From the NCBI GenBank assembly GCA_022843845.1, contig JALHMW010000001.1:124001-188000 (forward strand): 64,000 nucleotides of DNA, read 5' to 3'. The stretch comes from Archangium sp. GTDB taxonomy: Bacteria > Myxococcota > Myxococcia > Myxococcales > Myxococcaceae. Positions 47,793-57,236 of the stretch are shown here, piece by piece (positions within the stretch are counted from its first letter, which is position 1; every line of letters begins with the position of its first letter). A program made the translations under genes and the position numbers. Below the pieces are notes generated by a model. The model saw only the letters and a list, made by a program, of their open reading frames with translations, had not been told where the DNA came from and ran no database searches.

Positions 47793-49597
47793 GCGCGCGC
47801 TACGCCATCGGCATCGATCTCGGCACGACGCACTCGGCCGTCTCGTACATCGCGCTCGACTCGAAAGAAGGCCGCGGCCCGAACCAGGCCGTGCTGCCGG
47901 TGACGCAAGTGATCGCGCCGGGCACGGCCGAGGCGAAGCAGCTGCTCCCGTCATTCGTGTACCTCGCGGCCGAGACCGAGTTCCCCAAAGACGCGATGGG
48001 GCTGCCGTGGAAGACAGATCAACACATCATCGTCGGTGAGTTTGCGCGCACGCACGGCGCGAAGGTGCCGACCCGACAGGTCGCCTCGGCGAAGTCGTGG
48101 CTGTGTCACCCGGGCGTCGACCGCCGCGCGAAGGTGTTGCCGTGGCAGGCGCCCGCTGACGTCACGAAGATCTCTCCCGTCGAGGCGAGCGCTCGCGTGC
48201 TCGAGCACCTGCGCGCTGCCTGGAACAAGGAGTTCGGGAAAAAGGCCCCGCTCGATGAGCAGGAATTGATCGTCACGGTGCCCGCGTCGTTCGACGCCTC
48301 GGCGAAGGAGCTCACCCTCGAGGCCGCGACGCAGGCCGGCTTCCCCCGCGTGACGTTGCTCGAGGAGCCGCAGGCCGCCGTCTACGCGTGGCTCGAGGCG
48401 ATGGGCACGAATTGGCGCACGCACCTCGAGGCCGGGAGCGTGCTCCTCGTGGTCGACGTCGGCGGCGGCACGTCTGACTTTTCGCTGCTGCGCGTGGGCC
48501 AGCAGGGTGGCGAGCTGACCCTCGAGCGCCTCGCCGTCGGCGATCACATTCTGCTCGGCGGCGACAACATGGACCTCGCGCTCGCCTTCGCGGTGAACGA
48601 GCGCTTCAAGACGGCCGGCAAGACGCTCGACACCTGGCAGCTCGCCGCGCTCACGCAGGCCTGCCGCGTCGCCAAGGAGCAGCTCTTCTCGGACCCGAAG
48701 CTCGAGAAGGCCGCCGTCACCGTGCCAGGCCGGGGAAGCTCGCTCATTGGCGGCACGCTCAAGGGCGAAGTCACGCGGACCGAGCTGACGGCGCTGCTGA
48801 CCGATGGGTTCTTTCCGAAGTGCGCTGTGACCGACCTGCCCGCCTCGGCGCGGCGCTCCGGCCTCACGCAGGTCGCCCTCCCCTACGCGCAAGACGCCGG
48901 CATCACGCGCCACCTCGCCTCGTTCCTCTCTCGTCAGGCCGGTTCGCTGCACATGTCGACGGGCTTCGCGCAGCCGACGGCGGTGCTGTTCAACGGTGGC
49001 GTGTTCAAGGCTGACCCGCTGAAGAACCGCGTGCTCGAGGTGCTCAACGGCTGGTTGTCGACGGCCGGCGCGAAGCCCGCGAAGGAGCTGCCCGGCGCCG
49101 ATCTCGATCTCGCCGTCGCGCGTGGCGCTGCAGCATACGGCTGGGTGAAGAACGGCCACGGCATTCGAATTCGGGGCGGCACCGCGCGCAGCTATTACGT
49201 CGGCGTCGAGGCCGCGATGTTGGCGGTGCCTGGCTACGTGCCTCCGGTGAAGGCCTTGTGCGTCGCGCCGTTCGGCATGGAAGAAGGCACGCAAGCCGAC
49301 GTGCCTCCGCAGGAGTTCGGCCTGGTCGTCGGAGAGCCCACGCGCTTCCGCTTCTTCTCGTCGTCGACGCGCCGTGAAGACGTCGTCGGCTCGATGATCG
49401 AGAACGCCGACTCGGCGAAAGATCTCGAAGAGCTGCCGCCCATCGAGACGTCGCTCGCCGGCAATCAGCTCGGCCAGCTGGTGCCCGTCAACCTTCAGGC
49501 TGCAGTCACCGAGCTCGGCGCCCTCGAGGTGCGGTGCCTCGAGCGTGGCGGCAAAGGCCAGTGGAAGCTCGAGCTCAACGTTCGCGAGCGGGAGTAG
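47789..49597 (+). CDS. Hsp70 family protein (DnaK-like)
   Basis: 'YAIGIDLGTTHSAVSYI', 'LLVVDVGGGTSDFSLLRV', 'GGDNMDLAL'. Confidence 0.9.
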   Translation: MSARYAIGIDLGTTHSAVSYIALDSKEGRGPNQAVLPVTQVIAPGTAEAKQLLPSFVYLAAETEFPKDAMGLPWKTDQHIIVGEFARTHGAKVPTRQVASAKSWLCHPGVDRRAKVLPWQAPADVTKISPVEASARVLEHLRAAWNKEFGKKAPLDEQELIVTVPASFDASAKELTLEAATQAGFPRVTLLEEPQAAVYAWLEAMGTNWRTHLEAGSVLLVVDVGGGTSDFSLLRVGQQGGELTLERLAVGDHILLGGDNMDLALAFAVNERFKTAGKTLDTWQLAALTQACRVAKEQLFSDPKLEKAAVTVPGRGSSLIGGTLKGEVTRTELTALLTDGFFPKCAVTDLPASARRSGLTQVALPYAQDAGITRHLASFLSRQAGSLHMSTGFAQPTAVLFNGGVFKADPLKNRVLEVLNGWLSTAGAKPAKELPGADLDLAVARGAAAYGWVKNGHGIRIRGGTARSYYVGVEAAMLAVPGYVPPVKALCVAPFGMEEGTQADVPPQEFGLVVGEPTRFRFFSSSTRREDVVGSMIENADSAKDLEELPPIETSLAGNQLGQLVPVNLQAAVTELGALEVRCLERGGKGQWKLELNVRERE

Positions 49598-49603
49598 CGC
49601 CTC

Positions 49604-52360
49604 ATGTCGTTCATCATTGGCATCGATCTCGGCACCTCGAACTGTGCAGTCGCCTTCACCGATCCCAAAGGTGGCGCCAAGGCAGCCATCGTCGACTTCC
49701 CCGTGCCGCAGCTCGTTCGGCCCGGTGAGCAGTCGGCGCGCGCGCTGTTTCCGTCTGTCATCTACCAACCGCTCGACGGCGAGTTCCCACCTGGCTCGAC
49801 CGCGATGCCGTGGAGCGATCACTCCCGCGTCACCGGAGAGTTCGCCCGCTGGCAGGCCGGCCGCGTTCCGCAGCGCGCGGTGACGTCTGCGAAGAGCTGG
49901 CTGATTCACGCGGGCGTCGATCGTCAGGCGCCGATTCTTCCGTGGGGCGCGGCGGCGGATGTGCCGAGGATCTCTCCTGTCGAGGCGCAGGCGGAGCTGC
50001 TCCGTCACATCGCGCACGCGTGGAATCACTCACACCCGCAACACCCGCTCGCGCAGCAAGACGTCGTGTTGACGATCCCCGCGTCGTTCGATGAAGCCGC
50101 GCGTGCGTTGACGCTGCAGGCCGCGCGGGACGCCGGGTTCGAGCTGCAAAAGCTCACCCTCATCGAAGAGCCGCAGGCGGCGTTCTACGACTTCACGTCA
50201 CGGCATCGCGACTCGTTGGCGAAGGCGCTGAAGGACGTCCGGCTGGTACTCGTCGTCGACGTGGGCGGCGGCACGACGGACTTCTCACTCGTTCAGGTCG
50301 CGATGCTCCCCGAGGGGCCAGCGTTGCAGCGACTGGCGGTGGGCGATCACCTGTTGCTCGGCGGCGACAACATGGACGCCGCGCTGGCGAAGAAGCTCGA
50401 GGCGAAGCTCTTCACCGATGGGCGCACGTTCTCGGCCGCGCAGTGGGCGCAGGCGATTCAGCAGGCGCGGGCCGCGAAAGAGACGGTGCTCGCGCGCAGC
50501 GGGCCTGACCTCCACGCAGTGTCGATTGTCGGCGGCGGGAGCAAGCTGATCGGCAGCACGCTGTCGTCGCAGCTCACCCGTGACGAGGTCGTTCAGAGCG
50601 TCGTCGAGGGGTTCTTCCCGAAGGTGACGGCCGACGCGACGGTGACCAGCCCCGCGCGTGGTGGCGTCGTCGAGCTTGGCCTGCCGTTTGCGAAGGATCC
50701 CGCGATCACCCGGCACCTCGTCGCGTTCCTTCGAGCCCACGCCGAGGCGGGGTTCAAGGCGTTGGGATCGACCGGCAGCGGCCTCCCGCGCCCCGACGCG
50801 ATCCTGCTCAACGGTGGTGTCTTCAATTCACCAACGCTCGCTGACGCGCTCGTCGATGCCGTGTCTGCGTTGTTTCCGTCGTCCCCCCGAGTGCCGCTGC
50901 TGCCGCACGACTCGCTCGATCTCGCAGTCGCTCGTGGTGCCGCGTACTCCGGCCTCGCGCGACGCGCGTTGGGCAAGAAGATCGGCGGCGGTGCGCCGCG
51001 TGCGTTCTACGCCCTGGTCGGCACAGGGACCGCCGAGAAGCAGGGCGTCTGCATCGTCCCGCGTGGTCTGGAAGAAGGCTCGACCGTCGAATTGAAGGAG
51101 CGTGAGTTTCAGCTCACCCTCGGCCGCCCCGTGCAGTTCCAGCTGTACTCGACGACGGCCGATCGCCTGGACGCCGCCGGCTCGGTCGTCTCGCTCGACG
51201 ACGAGATCTTCAAGCCGCTCCCTCCGATTCACACGATCCTCTCTGGCGCGAAGGGCAGCACCATCGGCGTGCACCTGCTGTCGACGCTGTCTGAGGTCGG
51301 CACGCTCGCGCTCTCGGCGGTCGCGGGTGAGCAGCGGTGGAGGCTCGAGTTCGAGCTCCGCGGCGCGGCGCGGACGCAAGACATCACGGTCACCGAGTCG
51401 ATGCCCGCGCGGTTCATCGAGGCCAGCACCGAAGTGGAGCGCGTGTTCGGCACCAGGCCGCTCCCGGTGAAGCCGCAAGACGTGAAGCAGCTGTTCAAGA
51501 CGCTCGAGCGGGTGCTGGGCTCGCGTGACACGTGGCGACTGCCGGTGCTTCGCGAGCTGTGGACGGCGCTGTCGGCGGGCGTGTCGAAGCGCCGTCGCTC
51601 GGCCGATCACGAGCGCGTGATGTACCAACTGCTCGGCTACGCGCTGCGGCCCGGCGTCGGCTACCCGCTCGATGCGTGGCGATGCGAGCAGACGTTTGGC
51701 CTGTTCAAGGAGTCCGTCACCAACCACGGCGAGCAGGCGGTGTGGGCCGAGTTCTGGGTGTTGTGGCGTCGCATCGCGAGCGGGCTGAACGAAGCCGCGC
51801 AACAGAACATCTACACCGTGCTCGAGCCGCACCTCGCGAGGCGTGTGCCGGTGGGCCTGCCGGTGCCGAAGGAGAAGCTGAAGGGCATCGCGCCTGAGGC
51901 GCTCGACGAGATGGTGCGGTGTGCTGCGTCGCTCGAGCTGCTGCCCGTGGGAAAGAAAGCCGAGCTGGGCTCGTGGGTCGCGTCACGGCTGGGAGCTCCC
52001 GAGACCGTTGGTGGCCCGTGGGCGTGGGCGGTCGGTCGCCTCGGCGCTCGCGTCCCCATTCACGGGGCGGCGCATCGCGTGGTGAGCGCTGAGACAGCGG
52101 CGGCGTGGATCGCGCAGCTGCTCGCGCTCGATCCGAAGAAGCACGATACGGCCGGCTTTGCGTTGGCGTTGCTGGCCCGCAAGACCGGAGACCGCGTGCG
52201 TGACGTCGACGAGGCCTCGCGCGCGAAGGTGCTCGCGCACATCAAGGCTATCAACGCTCCCGAGTCGTGGTCGCAGCTCGTCGCCGAGGTCGTTCAGCTG
52301 TCGGCGGCCGATGAAGCCCGCGCCCTCGGAGACACGCTGCCCGTCGGTCTGAGCCTGTGA
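49604..52360 (+). CDS. Hsp70 family protein with long C-terminal extension (DUF3731-like)
   Basis: 'FIIGIDLGTSNCAVAFTD', 'LVLVVDVGGGTTDFSLVQV'; about 300-aa C-terminal extension 'RELWTALSAGVSKRRRSADHERVMYQLLGYALRPGVGYPLDAWR'. Confidence 0.9.
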   Translation: MSFIIGIDLGTSNCAVAFTDPKGGAKAAIVDFPVPQLVRPGEQSARALFPSVIYQPLDGEFPPGSTAMPWSDHSRVTGEFARWQAGRVPQRAVTSAKSWLIHAGVDRQAPILPWGAAADVPRISPVEAQAELLRHIAHAWNHSHPQHPLAQQDVVLTIPASFDEAARALTLQAARDAGFELQKLTLIEEPQAAFYDFTSRHRDSLAKALKDVRLVLVVDVGGGTTDFSLVQVAMLPEGPALQRLAVGDHLLLGGDNMDAALAKKLEAKLFTDGRTFSAAQWAQAIQQARAAKETVLARSGPDLHAVSIVGGGSKLIGSTLSSQLTRDEVVQSVVEGFFPKVTADATVTSPARGGVVELGLPFAKDPAITRHLVAFLRAHAEAGFKALGSTGSGLPRPDAILLNGGVFNSPTLADALVDAVSALFPSSPRVPLLPHDSLDLAVARGAAYSGLARRALGKKIGGGAPRAFYALVGTGTAEKQGVCIVPRGLEEGSTVELKEREFQLTLGRPVQFQLYSTTADRLDAAGSVVSLDDEIFKPLPPIHTILSGAKGSTIGVHLLSTLSEVGTLALSAVAGEQRWRLEFELRGAARTQDITVTESMPARFIEASTEVERVFGTRPLPVKPQDVKQLFKTLERVLGSRDTWRLPVLRELWTALSAGVSKRRRSADHERVMYQLLGYALRPGVGYPLDAWRCEQTFGLFKESVTNHGEQAVWAEFWVLWRRIASGLNEAAQQNIYTVLEPHLARRVPVGLPVPKEKLKGIAPEALDEMVRCAASLELLPVGKKAELGSWVASRLGAPETVGGPWAWAVGRLGARVPIHGAAHRVVSAETAAAWIAQLLALDPKKHDTAGFALALLARKTGDRVRDVDEASRAKVLAHIKAINAPESWSQLVAEVVQLSAADEARALGDTLPVGLSL

Positions 52361-52432
52361 AATTTGAATGAGTGCTCGGGCGGGCGAGTTGATGCATCGT
52401 TCGCTGGTCGTCAGCTCATCCCAGGGGGTCCC

Positions 52433-53419
52433 GTGTCGCGTTCGTGGTCACTCAGCATCGTGCTGGCAGCCAGTCTGCTCTCGTCCGTCGCATTCGCCGG
52501 CAGCGTCGGCACTCCCAGCGGGTGCAAGAATGCCTGTGAGAAGTGCGTCGCTGGCGGCAACTTCTACCAGCCGGGTCAGGGCTGCGGAATGGTCGAGGGC
52601 ATGCACGCCTCGAAGGCGTTCGCGACCGAGAAGCCACCTCCGCGTCCGACGTCGATGCCGAAGACGGGTAAGGACTACGTGACCATCGCTCCGGGCTCGT
52701 TCGAGATTGGCGCACGTGAGCGCGACCCCGACAAAGACGACGGCAAGGAGGTCTTCGAGTCGACCGTCACCCTCACCCGCCCCTTCCTGATGAAGACCAC
52801 TGAGGTCACCCAGGGTGAGTACCTGTTCATCGTCGGCGAGGTCACGACCTCGTACGACAAGAAGTGCGGCCTCGACTGCCCGGCCAACGCGCTGAGCTGG
52901 AGCAACGCGGTGGTGTACCTCAACCTGCTCTCGAAGAAGGAAGGCCTCGAGCCCTGCTACGCCATCAAGGGTGGCCTGGCGACGTGGACGAAGGGCTACG
53001 ACTGTACCGGCTACCGGCTGCCCACCGAGGCCGAGTGGGAATACGCCGCGCGCGGTGGCAATGAAGAGCCCCGCTACGGAGAGATCGACGAGATCGCCTG
53101 GTACTCCGAGAACAGCAGCAGCTCCGTGCACCCGGTCGGGAAGAAGAAGAAGAACGCGTACGGCCTGTACGACATGCTCGGCAACGTCTGGGAATGGACG
53201 TGGGACGCGATGGACTACAAGCCGTACACCGAGAACATGACCGACACGATCATCGGTGGCCTGTCACAGGAGTCAGAGGGCCAGGACCGGGTGGTTCGTG
53301 GCGGCGGCTACAGTGACTCCGCTGCGTACGTCCGCGCGTCGCACCGGTACCAGTATCCCGCGGGTTCCGGCGGCTCGACCTACGGCTTCCGGCCGGTCCG
53401 CACGGCGCCTGCGAAGTAG
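52433..53419 (+). CDS. Formylglycine-generating enzyme (SUMF1) domain protein, exported
   Basis: Signal peptide 'MSRSWSLSIVLAASLLSSVAFA'; 'TTEVTQGEY', 'GYRLPTEAEWEYAARGG', 'NVWEWTWD', 'VVRGGGYSD'. Confidence 0.88.
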   Translation: MSRSWSLSIVLAASLLSSVAFAGSVGTPSGCKNACEKCVAGGNFYQPGQGCGMVEGMHASKAFATEKPPPRPTSMPKTGKDYVTIAPGSFEIGARERDPDKDDGKEVFESTVTLTRPFLMKTTEVTQGEYLFIVGEVTTSYDKKCGLDCPANALSWSNAVVYLNLLSKKEGLEPCYAIKGGLATWTKGYDCTGYRLPTEAEWEYAARGGNEEPRYGEIDEIAWYSENSSSSVHPVGKKKKNAYGLYDMLGNVWEWTWDAMDYKPYTENMTDTIIGGLSQESEGQDRVVRGGGYSDSAAYVRASHRYQYPAGSGGSTYGFRPVRTAPAK

Positions 53420-53421
53420 CG

Positions 53422-54102
53422 TTACGGAACCCCCGGCGCGAGCGGCGTGGCCTGCGCACCTACGGCCTGGGCAGCGAGGCGTTCCTTCGTGCGCTTCTGC
53501 GCCTCGCGCTCGACGTTCTTGTACGTGTCCGTCACGCCCTTCTCGTTGCCCATGTTCGCCGCGAACGCCGGAATCCACCCGCCGGGGTCGACCGCGAACT
53601 TGTGCACCAGCCACGTCTTGCCGCCTTCACGTGACGTCGCCAGCCACATGCCGTCGTTGACCTGGAGCCTCGTCACGCCCGCGCGCTCCGGTAGATGCTT
53701 CGGCCGCGCGACCCACTTCGCCTCGAACGTGCCCGTACCATCGGCCTTCACCACCTGCGGTTGCCAGAGTTGCGTGACGTAGTCCCGCTTCCCCACCACG
53801 GGCAGCTCGATGAGCGTGTAGATGAAGATGCTCTTGTCCTCCGGCTGCTCGAGGATGACGCGCGCGTCTTTCATGTACGGCATGAACGACTTCAGCCGCG
53901 ACACGTTCATCAACGCGTCCTGCACGTCGATCAGCGGAGCGTTCACTTCGCCCTCGGCCCACACCTCTTTGATCGGAGAGCCCGGCACCGCGCGGTTCTT
54001 CACCATCACCGGCCCCGTCACCACCGTCTCCCACGCCGGCTCGGCCAGGCAGATCCCGGCCCAGAGCAGCGTCGACAACGAGAGGGCGGCTACGTGAGAC
54101 AT
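53422..54102 (-). CDS. START/SRPBCC domain protein, exported
   Basis: Signal peptide 'MSHVAALSLSTLLWAGICLA'; 'WETVVTGPVMVKNRAVPGSPIKEVWAEGEVNAPLIDVQDAL'. Confidence 0.75.
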   Translation of the reverse strand: MSHVAALSLSTLLWAGICLAEPAWETVVTGPVMVKNRAVPGSPIKEVWAEGEVNAPLIDVQDALMNVSRLKSFMPYMKDARVILEQPEDKSIFIYTLIELPVVGKRDYVTQLWQPQVVKADGTGTFEAKWVARPKHLPERAGVTRLQVNDGMWLATSREGGKTWLVHKFAVDPGGWIPAFAANMGNEKGVTDTYKNVEREAQKRTKERLAAQAVGAQATPLAPGVP

Positions 54103-54218
54103 GGAGAGTTCGTCACCTTGTCCCAGTGTAGCGCCCGTGAAACACGCGTGCTACGCGCGCTCCCGCCCAGTCGTCTTCGGGGTTTGCCTCTCGAAGAAAC
54201 GCCGCCCGAGGTGAAGTC

Positions 54219-56660
54219 GTGTCGCCTGACTCCCGCACCGGACACCTCCTCACCAGACTGGTGACCTTCAGCTTCTCGCGCCCGGCGCTGGTGTTCATGG
54301 TGCTGCTGACCCTGGGCGGCACCTTCGCATTCATCGCGAGCCAGCTCGGCTTCCGCGGCGACTTCATCGAGCTGCTGCCCGACTCGACGCGCGAGGTGCA
54401 GGACCTCAAGATCGTTCAGGAGATGGCCGGCGGCGGTGGCTACTTCGTCATTCGGGTCCGCGGTGACTCGAAAGAAGCCCGGCGCGCCTACGCGACCTCG
54501 CTCGCCACGCGGCTCGAGCAGGAGAAGGACCTCGTCTCGTACGTCGAGTACCGCTTCAACGCGTCGTTCTTCTCGAGCCGGGCGCTGTGGCTGTTGTCGG
54601 CCGAGAAGCTCGACGGCCTCGTCGGCGACGTCGACGCCCGCATCACCTGGGAGAAGCAACGCGCCCTGCCCGGCTTCGTCGATCTGCTCGGTGAAGCGCC
54701 GCCTCCGACGCTCGCCGAGATCGAGACGAAGTACGGCAGCCAGGCCCGCACCAGCGAGTACATCGAAGGCCGCACCGCGCCCGAGCTGTACTTGTTCGCC
54801 AAGCCGACGAAGCAGGCCGGCGACCTCGACTTCAACCGGCAGATCGTCTCGACGATCACCGACGTCACCGCCTCGATGAAGGCGCAGTACCCGGCCATCG
54901 ACGTCGACTTCACCGGCGCCTACGTCGCGCGCGTCGAAGAAGACGACGTGATGCGCGAAGACCTCGGCCGCGCCGGCATGGTGTCGTCGGTGCTCGCGCT
55001 CACCATCATCCTGCTCTCCACGCGCCGCATCACCGCGCTCTGGGTGGTGGCGCTGCCCGTCGCCCTCGGCATCTCGGCGACCTTCGCGTTCGCGTACTTC
55101 ACCATCGGGCACTTGAACCCTGTCACCGGCTTCCTCGGCGCCATCCTCGTCGGCCTGGGCCTCGAGTACGGCACGCACCTCGCGATGCGGTACTGGGAGG
55201 AGCGGCGCGAGGCCGACGTGCTCCCGGCGCTGCGCACCACCGTCATCAGCACCTTCCCCGGAGCCCTCACGAGCGCGCTGACGAACTCGGTCGCCTTTCT
55301 CGTGCTGCTGATGAGCGACTTCGACGCGTTCAAGCAGTTCGGCAGCATCGCCGGCTTCGGCGTGATGGCGACGGTCATCTCGGCGTACGTGATGGCGCCG
55401 GCGATTCTGCGCCTCAGCGAGCGGGTGCGGCCGTTCAAGGCCCGGCCCCTCGCGCTCGGCGCCGATGGCAAAGAGAAGTCGCTGCCTCGCATTCCCACCG
55501 GCGTCCTCATCGGGGTGATCGTCGGCATCACCGCGGTCGCTGCCGTCTCGGCCACGTACGCTCCGAAGGCGTCGTTCGAGAAAGATCTCAAGCGCCTCAA
55601 GGGCAAGTCGCCGGCCACCGAGCTCGACGAGAACATCAACGATCAGCTCGGCATCATCATGACCCCGGCGATCGTCGCGGTGAAGTCGCTCGACGAAGCC
55701 GAGACGCTCGCGGCCGTGTCCCGCGCGTTCAAGACCGAGCGCGGCGCCTCGTCGGCGATTCACGAGATCGCCTCGCTCAACGACTTCTTCCCGGCGCCTG
55801 GCGAGCTCGAGGCGCGTGGGGCCGCGATCGCGAAGCTGGGGCCCGTGCTCCAGCGCGTTCCCGAGTCGATTCGCACCGGCAAGGACAAGGCGCGCTTCGA
55901 CTCACTGGCCTCGATGATCGACTCGAAGCCGTGGGGCCCCGACGAGGTGCCCAACGAGATTCGCCGGCGCTTCCAGCCCATCAAAGGCACCGGCACCTTC
56001 GTGCTCATCTTCCCGTCGCTCACTGGCTACAACGCCGACTCGCTCGACAGGTGGGCCGCCGACCTCGACGAGGTGATCGCGCGGGGCATGAAGGTGGGCC
56101 TCGACCCGCGCGTGCTCGACACCAACCGCATCGCCTCACGCATCTTTACCATCGTGCGGCAAGACGGCCCGTTCATCATGGGCGCCGCCGGGCTGGTGGT
56201 CTTCGTGATGATCCTCATCAGCCTGCGCTCACTCACCCGCACCGTCCTCGTGACCGTGCCGCTCTACATCGGCATCACCTGCATCTTCGGAGCGATGCAG
56301 CTGTTCGACGTGAAGCTGAACTTCCTCAACGTCGTGGTGCTGCCGAACCTGCTCACCATCGCGGTCGACAACTCGGTGCACCTCTACCATCGGTACCTCG
56401 AAGAGGGCCCCGGCTCCATCGGCCACGCCTTGCGGCACACGGGCTTCGCGTCGTTCGTCGCCACCTGCAGCAACGCCGCGGGCTACGCCGCCCTCTTCGT
56501 CGCGAGGCACGAAGGCCTGAGGAGCATCGCGTGGCTGGCGGTGCTCGGCGTGCTCTGCTCGTTCCTGGGTACGACGATTCTGTTCCCCGCGCTGCTCGAG
56601 CTGGTGGAGCGCATCAAGCTCCGCGCCCGCCCCGCCGCGCCCGAGACGGTCGCGAAGTAG
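54219..56660 (+). CDS. MMPL/RND family transporter (HpnN-like)
   Basis: 'GFLGAILVGLGLEYGTHLAMRYWEER', second repeat 'NLLTIAVDNSVHLYHRYLEEG', duplicated RND topology. Confidence 0.88.
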   Translation: MSPDSRTGHLLTRLVTFSFSRPALVFMVLLTLGGTFAFIASQLGFRGDFIELLPDSTREVQDLKIVQEMAGGGGYFVIRVRGDSKEARRAYATSLATRLEQEKDLVSYVEYRFNASFFSSRALWLLSAEKLDGLVGDVDARITWEKQRALPGFVDLLGEAPPPTLAEIETKYGSQARTSEYIEGRTAPELYLFAKPTKQAGDLDFNRQIVSTITDVTASMKAQYPAIDVDFTGAYVARVEEDDVMREDLGRAGMVSSVLALTIILLSTRRITALWVVALPVALGISATFAFAYFTIGHLNPVTGFLGAILVGLGLEYGTHLAMRYWEERREADVLPALRTTVISTFPGALTSALTNSVAFLVLLMSDFDAFKQFGSIAGFGVMATVISAYVMAPAILRLSERVRPFKARPLALGADGKEKSLPRIPTGVLIGVIVGITAVAAVSATYAPKASFEKDLKRLKGKSPATELDENINDQLGIIMTPAIVAVKSLDEAETLAAVSRAFKTERGASSAIHEIASLNDFFPAPGELEARGAAIAKLGPVLQRVPESIRTGKDKARFDSLASMIDSKPWGPDEVPNEIRRRFQPIKGTGTFVLIFPSLTGYNADSLDRWAADLDEVIARGMKVGLDPRVLDTNRIASRIFTIVRQDGPFIMGAAGLVVFVMILISLRSLTRTVLVTVPLYIGITCIFGAMQLFDVKLNFLNVVVLPNLLTIAVDNSVHLYHRYLEEGPGSIGHALRHTGFASFVATCSNAAGYAALFVARHEGLRSIAWLAVLGVLCSFLGTTILFPALLELVERIKLRARPAAPETVAK

Positions 56661-56738
56661 TTCAGTCCGACAGGCCGAACGTCGCCATCACCTGCTGCCG
56701 CTCGAAGCTCGCGCGAACCCGGGCCTCGACCGCCAGAC

Positions 56739-57206
56739 TCACAGAGACTTCTTCATCTCGAGGTGCGGCATGCCCGCTTCTTCGAAGACCGCGCCGTCGG
56801 CCTCGTAGCCATGCAGCTTGTAGAACTCCATGGCCGAGAGCTGGGCGTGCAGCTTGATGCCCTTGAGCCCGCGCTTGCGTGCTTCAGCCTCGAGCGCCGT
56901 GAGCAGCTTCGCGCCGATGCCCGACTTCCGATCGCTCGACAACACGGCCATGCGGCCGATGCGGCCCCACGCGCCCGACTCACCGGGAGGCGGCTCGGAC
57001 AACATCACCAGCCGGCCCGTGCCAATGGCGTGGCCACCCTTGAGCGCGAGCACGTGAAAGGCGTTGGCGTCTTCGGCGTCGCGCTCGAGCACCTCGGGAA
57101 CGCTCTGCTCCTCGATGAAGACGACCTCGCGAATGGCCAGCGCCTGGAACAGCTCCCCCTCGTTCTGAACGGGGACGACGACGACAGGCGTGGCGGTGTT
57201 CGACAT
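56739..57206 (-). CDS. GNAT family N-acetyltransferase
   Basis: 'AIREVVFIEEQSVPEVLERDAEDANAFHVLAL', 'RIGRMAVLSSDRKSGIGAKLLTALE', 'HAQLSAMEFYKLHGY'. Confidence 0.9.
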   Translation of the reverse strand: MSNTATPVVVVPVQNEGELFQALAIREVVFIEEQSVPEVLERDAEDANAFHVLALKGGHAIGTGRLVMLSEPPPGESGAWGRIGRMAVLSSDRKSGIGAKLLTALEAEARKRGLKGIKLHAQLSAMEFYKLHGYEADGAVFEEAGMPHLEMKKSL

Positions 57207-57236
57207 CGCGGCGCGTGATAGGGCACTTCGCGGGTG

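Noticed and set aside
47951-50029. 692-aa minus-strand ORF
   Set aside because: Antisense shadow of the two Hsp70 genes.
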